Assembly (NCBI GenBank): GCA_037043455.1
Contig: JAWPHD010001286.1
Span: forward strand, 1-64,000
Direction of reading: 5' to 3'
Length of the DNA stretch: 64,000 nt
Source of the DNA: Cyrtodaria siliqua
Lineage: Eukaryota > Mollusca > Bivalvia > Adapedonta > Hiatellidae
A program made the translations under genes and the position numbers. Positions 57,975-64,000 of this stretch are shown piece after piece (positions within the stretch are counted from its first letter, which is position 1; every line of letters begins with the position of its first letter). Under the pieces are notes generated by a model, which was not told the DNA's origin, did no database searches, and worked only from the letters and a program-made list of their open reading frames with translations.

Positions 57975-58015
57975 TATGAATCTAGGAGTACTTCCATCAT
58001 AAGCGCATTAAAGTG
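57975..58015. repeat. 41-bp direct repeat, right copy
   Basis: Partner of 56397-56437. It lies 41 bases before the left inverted repeat of the Penelope-like element. Confidence 0.85.
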
Positions 58016-58051
58016 CTGTTTTTAGACATATATCTACTTTCTCTCATGTTG

Positions 58052-60608
58052 CTATTTTATTGAGAACATTCGGGAAGTTTGGTTAAATTTAGCATTGACA
58101 TAAATCTGAAAGAAAGGGTTGTCAATATTTAATATGTCATCCAGATACCGAGAGGTGTCATTAAAGACCTCAATGACCTCAATGACATCTTCTTGGGTCT
58201 CTGGTGAAAGACTCAACATGAAATCTCTTTCATAGCAATATAAAAACAAATCTGCGACAAGGGGTGCACAGTTCGTACCCATAGGGATACCAACAATTCG
58301 TCTATAAACGGTCGTTCCATACCTGACGAAATATTATCTAATAGGAAGATGAGTCCACATAGCGTAATTGTCTAAACTGCCGTTAGTAAAAAACGCTTTA
58401 ATATTATAACAGGCCAAAAATGTAGTATTTTCACTAGGAATGTTTTTTGAATAAGAGCAATAAGCTTGTCTTTGATAAGGTGATGTGGTAAGGTTGTATA
58501 TAGTGTAGAGAAGTCATAAGTGCTAATAGATGAAACTTGACGTTTATTGCAAATCTTATCAAGAACGTCTCTTGAATTTTTAATAGACCAAAACAAATTA
58601 ATCCCAGAGTTTTCATAAGTTTTATCACAATATTGTTTAACGTGAACTTTAACGACAGTAAGACAAGAAGTTCAAAGTTTTGAGATGTTTGTGGTGGTGC
58701 AGGCACTAGAATTCGAAATAAAGCGGGCCTTATATGGATTTTTATGTAATTTAGGAATCCAGTACATAGTTGGCAGTTTGTTCTGCTTTCCGTCTACTCC
58801 TGCCTTGAAAGTAGTGCATCGAGTGATAACATTTTTATGTGGAAACAACATCATCCTCAGTAGAAAGAACTGGAGTATACGAATTAGTGCTACCGAGTTC
58901 CAGAGATAAAACATTGACGTAATGTAGGCGTCAAACAATAATTACACTATTAGCTGCTTTATTAGCAGGGACTAAAACAAATTTATTATGAAATGATTGT
59001 ATTCCCGATTTTAAATTACGAAAGGAAAACCTAGGTCTCGGAGGAAGTAAAGAGCGGTTAGCATTATAAAAGTTAATACGTGTATTTATAATTTTAAAAA
59101 TTGACTTTTTCCAAGTAAAAAGAGAGTTTGGGTCCGCATTTTCTCTACGACACCATTTTATACTGAACTTCTCAACGGATTGAGCACGACAGGCATTACA
59201 ATCGATAGTTGAAGGTAATCTATACTTAGGACCTTTCGAAAACAGATGCCGAATACGTTTATCAACAATATCAAAATTACCAGTGATAACATGACCTCCT
59301 GGAGCATAGCAAAATGTTGATGTGTTACATTCACATTCCTTAGGAGTGTAAACTATTTTGTTGTAGTTGAAAATAATATTTGTAATAGTTTCTTATACTT
59401 AAAACAAATAACAGGACTTTCTGAATATTTTAAATATTTAGGGATAGAATCAACTACATGATTATCTCGAAAAATACTAGGCATGTCAATGAAATCAATA
59501 CCTTTATTAAGATATAGTATTTTTAGAAAATGCCTGACGTGATCAGACTCCTTGTCAATATGGGGTCGGAGAACATGTTGTGTGTAGCTTTGAATTATAG
59601 AAGCAGTGTTATACAAGGGATCTCTACGAATGAATATTTTGTCTGCTTCCTCGTCGATCAACTTAAGTGAAGAAATGGACAGAGAGATAAGCCGTGAAAG
59701 CATAGAGTGCTTTCCAGACTGTTTAAAAATAGTATGTAAATCAGCGACTGAAATAATTACACGCGATTTACGTTTGATGTTACCATGAGACCTAGAGTTA
59801 CGAGTTCGAATAGAAAATATAGAAAAAAATGTCAATATTAAGATCTTTTGAAATATGTCCTTGTTGATAAATATTGTAATTAAGGCCGAGTGGATATGGT
59901 GTCTGTAAGTTTTTCATCCACTTAAGTTCTGCTATATGTCTAGCTTTTATTTTAAAGCTTTTAGTAGCATCATTATCATAAATTACATATTCCATCGATT
60001 GAACAGTAACGTTACTAAAGGTATGACCTGAATGACGAAAGTGTTGGTACAAGTAATTGTTTAACATTTTTGGATTACCTGCATTATATTTATGTTCACG
60101 AAATCGAAATTTTAAAGATCGACCTCTATACCGCAACGTTGTGCATTTCAAGTCAAAACATAAATGACGTGAGATGTACGTCAATCAACATTTTAAGCTA
60201 GACATACATTAAACATTCTACCATTAACAGCTGATTTAATGGTGGACTTATAAGATAAAAATTGCAACAACTGCACCTCTTAGCATTGCGCTTATTAATA
60301 GAGGGAAACACCCTGCGTCTTGAATGAATTAAACGATTTCCGAAAGGAGACTTTATATGCTATTTCCTCAAAACAGGTGATCCTAGAGGAGTAACAGAAA
60401 CTTTTGAGCCATTATTAAAAATCCTGGTAATATTATTAGAAGGAACATGAAACGAGGTTGCCGAATGAATATTTAAAGGTGTAAGGCGGCGTACATATGG
60501 TTTAGTTCTAAGAAATGAAGAGTTATTTTGTGGAATTTGTATTGATGACGCAGAGTGTAACCGAAGAGGTGAAAGATTTATTTTAAGTGTTTTTACTAAT
60601 AGACTCAT
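58052..60608 (-). pseudogene. Naiad-type Penelope-like protein: GIY-YIG endonuclease, CxC linker, RT
   Basis: The ATG at 60608 begins MSLLVKTLKINLSPLRLHSA. The endonuclease follows: SAVNGRMFNVC, RTSHVIYVLT, then in a second frame RGRSLKFRFREHKYNAG and YLYQHFRHSGH, giving cysteine and histidine positions expected of the Penelope CCHH motif. A linker carries KECECNTSTFCYAPGGHV (the CxC). RT segments include KLPTMYWIPKLHKNPYKARF, INLFWSIKNSRDVLDKI, TYDFSTLYTTLPHHLIKDKL (motif A), GIPMGTNCAPLVADLFLY and RYLDDILNIDN (motif C, YLDD). Lesions include TAG near 60360, TAA at 60193-60195 and several frameshifts. Three UGA codons (60181-60183, 60148-60150 and 58931-58933) fall where relatives carry cysteine. 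Another UGA (58672-58674) does not. An inactive copy of about 850 codons. Confidence 0.82.
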
Positions 60609-61467
60609 ATATGTAATTTAGAAAGTAATACCATTCTGCGAAAAGCGAAATAAGGGCCAATTAATTGTTATTAGAATCGTATCAACGATCCATAAGAAAT
60701 AATATTTGTAAACTTACGGACGGTTAAAAGAGATCCAAAACTCGACAACAGTGTCTGATACTATATCACGAGGAAAGTTAGGGAAAACCCTAATAAAACG
60801 GGCCAAAATGTCGATGAGCACAAAACCTTCAACACGGTATATAAAACACACGTGTTTAAGGAAAAACTGGATCAATGAATGTCATATAATCCCTTTGGGA
60901 TGAAAAGATAACAATATTGATTGGATGTACGGGGAGACTTTTTACGGTCGCCACAAGGCACAAACAACACTATTGTGAAAGTAAATATAGATATAAAAAT
61001 CGTACAGGTAAAGCAGCATTCAAGGATGACAGTTTAAAGATGAATAAAAGGCCAAATCGTACCCATAAAACCCATAGTCAAATTATACTCGTACAGTTAA
61101 AATCAAAACGTTCACACAACTTGGTTCTTTTTTTTCTTTTTTTTTGTTGTATTATTTTTCAATAAATTTGAATAGGTGTTAGTCTGCGCAAACCTAATTT
61201 TAAAGAATATTTGTCCGATTCTATAACAACACGAAATACACGGTTTTATAGCTTTTCCAAGTTATCGGTAAATCATAGAGATATTTCACTTTTCAACACT
61301 TAGAAGTTAAATTGCATTGAAAAATTGAACAAATATACGTCGACAACTTGATCTACATGTGTTTTCTCATGCAAAGAATACAAATCCGATCTTTGCTATA
61401 AAACTGTTGGCATTCGTGATTTATATCAATGCTAAATTTAACCAAACTTCCCGAATGTTCTCAGTAA
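58057..61467 (-). mobile_element. Penelope-like retroelement with N-terminal endonuclease (Naiad type)
   Basis: A damaged coding region (60608 to about 58052 on minus) is enclosed by a 50-base inverted repeat at 58057-58106 and 61418-61467, matching at 48 of 50 positions. Domain order is GIY-YIG endonuclease, CxC linker, then RT, the permuted order described for Naiad elements. The RT thumb and 3' end are missing. 60609-61417 would be 5' UTR or flanking sequence and holds no recognised feature. Confidence 0.75.
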
Positions 61468-61590
61468 CCATAGAAATATGGGTTGTGTGAAGTTGGCTGT
61501 GAGATCGAAGATCGTAGATCGACATTCAATATGAAATTCGGCTCTGCATTCAAAATGACTTGTTATACGTTTAAAACGGTAATGCGACCG

Positions 61591-61910
61591 CACTGTACGA
61601 TGTATTTTATCATATGCAAATTAAAGTCCAGGGCCAAATGCCCTCTCTCTCTCCCATTCCAGCGCGTTGTACGCCAAGTACTGTTCGAAGAGTTACATAC
61701 AACAGTCTTATACCAGGGGTGGGTGGGGGGGGGGGGGGGGGGGCGCGCACTGTACGATGTATTTTATCATATGCAAATTAAAGTCCAGGGCCAAATGCCC
61801 TCTCTCTCCCATTCCAGCGCGTTGTACGCCAAGTACTGTTCGAAGAGTTACATACAACACTTATACCAGGACGGGGGGTGGGGGGTGGGGGGGGGGACTT
61901 GGACATGTGC
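61591..61910. repeat. Tandem duplication of about 150 bases with G-runs
   Basis: GCACTGTACGATGTATTTTA through TACGCCAAGTACTGTTCGAA to a G-run occurs twice, at about 61591-61744 and 61747-61900. The overlapping open frames are incidental. Confidence 0.9.
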
Positions 61911-62706
61911 TTGTTTATACTTATATTCTACCTATTTAACTACACATACTCTCATATATATACGTCCGGTAAAATATCACCACTTCCGATAGTGCTATGC
62001 ACTCATACATGCATGTTCACGAACCCCAATAGTCATAGAGTTCGGACGTGAATTTGTGAGCTCCGTATTTCTGTTATTTTTTTACGGATTATCTGAGGCT
62101 TTCTATTGTGAAAATTATATGAAATTGGAGATAATAATTCATAATTTTATAATATTTATTTTTTGGATTTACTGTGCTTTTAAAAAGTTGATATTTGTGG
62201 AAAAAACTAATCAAACGTGTATCAGTTATAAAGGAAATAAACTCATGTATAAAGAACTTCTTTGTGCATTATGCTTCGCGCCCATCCTGCCAGTGTAAAA
62301 GACATTAGTTCACTCCTAGTGGGTCAATTGGAGTTTATTACATCTAATTTCTTGTGATCTATCCGGATGTTGGATAGTGTGGGTATTCAATGTCAAATAA
62401 GAACGAACGAAACGCGTTAATTGTAGGATTTCAAAGAAAGCTCTCTATGCCTTGTACTTGTTAAAAAATATCACAACAATACAGAGAATTGTATTATTGC
62501 CATCATGGAACAGACAGATTAACGCTCAGGTCAAACTTTCCGTGGCGGACAAAATTGAACTGGAAAATTGTGCTTTGTACAGCTGTTACAAGTTTCAATT
62601 TTTGTGAGAGTAAGTTAAAAAAATCGTGGAATAACTGTTATTTGATATGATAATGAATCTGTTTGAAAATTATTCATGAAAAAATAAAATCGCAAAGGAC
62701 AGTTCT
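61911..62706. other. Unassigned AT-rich sequence upstream of the 62.7-kb frame
   Basis: AT-rich; the 80-codon frame at 62056-62298 is hydrophobic and has no recognisable features. The closest part may hold the promoter of the following locus. Confidence 0.45.
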
Positions 62707-62716
62707 ATATAAAAAG
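62707..62716 (+). promoter_or_regulatory. TATA-like box
   Basis: TATATAAAAAGG lies about 28 bases upstream of the ATG at 62737. A start site 25-30 bases downstream would leave almost no leader, so it may be coincidental. Confidence 0.3.
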
Positions 62717-62736
62717 GACAGTTGCAACACAAGAAA

Positions 62737-63745
62737 ATGAATCCTAACCAAAATACCGATGCGAACCCAAATGATGGCAAACTGTTTAACCTTAAATATT
62801 CGTCAGAGTCTGATGCCATTACAGTAACTGTTCACTCAGAACATACATACAATGAAATAAAACGCATATTAGAAGGCCTCTATGTCTTTCACATAAATAA
62901 GAATGGGAATGGAATTGAGGCTCAGGTAACGGAAACGACAAGAAGGTTGCTGTATCACTGTATGATAATAGAACGATATTCATACAAGGTAAAGGCTGTT
63001 GGAATTAGGAACTCCGAGTGTTCAGACCTTTCAGACCTTTGTCTGAACGTCTAACCCATTCAACTCCATTCACCTCCACAAACTGAAGTAACCGCGGGAA
63101 ACGAAAACGTACGTTGTATATCATCAGCACAAGTGCTTACGCCTTCGGAATGTAATCGAAATGAATCGCATTCGGACACATCTACAGATGATTCAATGTC
63201 TAGTCCAAATCAGCAAAGAAATGGGGGAAATGAAATGCATGATCATTCTGAAAACGCACAGACTACATGTCATGGAAACAGTACAAATGTGACGCCTTCT
63301 GCAACTAACTCTCCACGAAGCCCACTGTCTAAGTCAAATGATAAACAGTTTGCGTAATCCTAAAAACAGACAAACTCCCAAGAGTGTGAACAGTAGACAG
63401 CTTGATCTAGTTTCAAGTACTAAAAGCGTGATCAATGAGGAACTCAATAAAGACATGGCATATGTTAAAGAACCATATCGATCGACGGTATCTGACAACA
63501 CGCCCAAGAGTGGAAACAGTAAACGGAAAAATCACCGACCAAATTTCGCATCTGAGGAACTAGTAGGGGATGACTATAAAGACGATGAAGAGACCACCCT
63601 TAAGCAACCATTCCAATCAAGGGAGTCCCATTCAGATATAACTGTGTTAAGTGCTGACCCAAACTTGGATGATGAAACCCTCGTAAAGCAACCATTCCAA
63701 TCACTCGTGTCTGATTCACGACAATATTCTTTAACTGAGAGTTAA
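62737..63745 (+). pseudogene. Unrecognised polar protein, interrupted by one stop and one frameshift
   Basis: The ATG at 62737 opens MNPNQNTDANPNDGKLFNLK, a compact segment (SDAITVTVHSEHTYNEIKRI, VTETTRRLLYHCMIIERYS), then a TAA at 63052-63054. The same frame continues past it as PIQLHSPPQTEVTAGNENV and a Ser/Asn-rich region to 63357. A frame change near 63340 leads into NSLRNPKNRQTPKSVNSRQL and an acidic end with a degenerate repeat (LKQPFQSRESHS, VKQPFQSLVSDS) stopping at 63745. Joined, it would be about 335 residues. I recognise no family. It may be a retrocopy or decaying gene, or one in which short introns remove the lesions: a donor-like AAG|GTAAAG lies at about 62988 and CTTTCAG near 63030. 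Coding character is better than background. Confidence 0.5.
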
Positions 63746-63819
63746 GTGATACCTCAACAGATGTTGATATTTCTCTGATTTTTGGCAGAGTTATGGCACT
63801 TTAAATGTTTTAATACATT

Positions 63820-64000
63820 AACATTGTACTGCCTAGTTCTCCTGAACACTCCTGGCCGGATTTCAACGAAACTTGGCAGGCATGATCAGTACAAAGCCTA
63901 GTTGTATCAAATGTATCCGGACTAGTTTTCCTGAACTCCTAGCTGGATTTCAATAAAACTTGGCAATACCAAGCCTAGTTGTGCATATTGTTGCTGTGTT
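63820..64000. repeat. Partial dispersed repeat related to 9121-9275
   Basis: GGATTTCAACGAAACTTGGC and CCTAGTTGT(A/G)CATATTG-type segments, present twice here, are the complement of the CCAAGTTTCGCTGAAATCC part of the 9027-9275 element. It runs off the window end. Confidence 0.6.

Noticed and set aside
61483..61992. 169-codon frame
   Set aside because: It spans a tandem duplication with G-runs; the second copy of the peptide is a by-product.

Overview
The window is eukaryotic and reads like an intron-rich, transposon-saturated invertebrate genome. A bivalve mollusc, probably a clam, is the best guess. This rests on tRNA-derived SINEs ending in a CGTTAAAC-type tail, several short repeat families built on the phrase GGGCCATAACTC, and a Penelope-like element with an N-terminal endonuclease and UGA codons at cysteine positions. 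I recognise no bacterial operon, rRNA, functional tRNA gene or CRISPR array.

The only cellular gene I can assemble with confidence lies on the minus strand between 20153 and 8819. Seven exons in matching phase encode the membrane anchor and N-terminal half (about 278 residues) of a cytochrome P450. The I-helix, ExxR and heme-cysteine exons are absent and would lie beyond base 1. Its introns carry MITEs, SINEs, minisatellites and a tandem array made from one of its own exons. A second, less certain locus at 62737-63745 encodes an unrecognised acidic/polar protein interrupted by one stop and one frameshift.

Layout: 1-6275 is a 1.77-kb tandem array, each unit carrying a 652-bp TTAA-flanked element. 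At 6276-8593 there is a G-rich minisatellite element whose sister copy is at 27674-29293. 8819-20153 is the P450 gene, with minisatellites at 9.6, 10.2 and 10.9-13.0 kb. 20.2-26.1 kb holds MITEs, SINEs and fold-back palindromes, and 26100-27599 is a nearly complete Tc1-type transposon. 30-36 kb contains Helitron-like elements with internal tandem repeats. 37-41 kb is a cluster of inverted-repeat transposons, some nested. 42.2-45.7 kb holds minus-strand LINE remnants. 47.39-51.59 kb is a long plus-strand LINE with ORF1 end, endonuclease, RT and RNase H, followed by SINEs and minisatellites. 55.2-56.4 kb is another LINE remnant, and 58.05-61.47 kb is the Penelope-like element.

Most open frames longer than 60 codons fall in repeats. 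The informative coding signals are the P450 exons, the transposase, the LINE proteins, the Penelope-like protein and the 62.7-63.7 kb frame. Every transposon protein here carries lesions, so this copy set looks immobile, although nonautonomous elements and minisatellites have clearly amplified locally.
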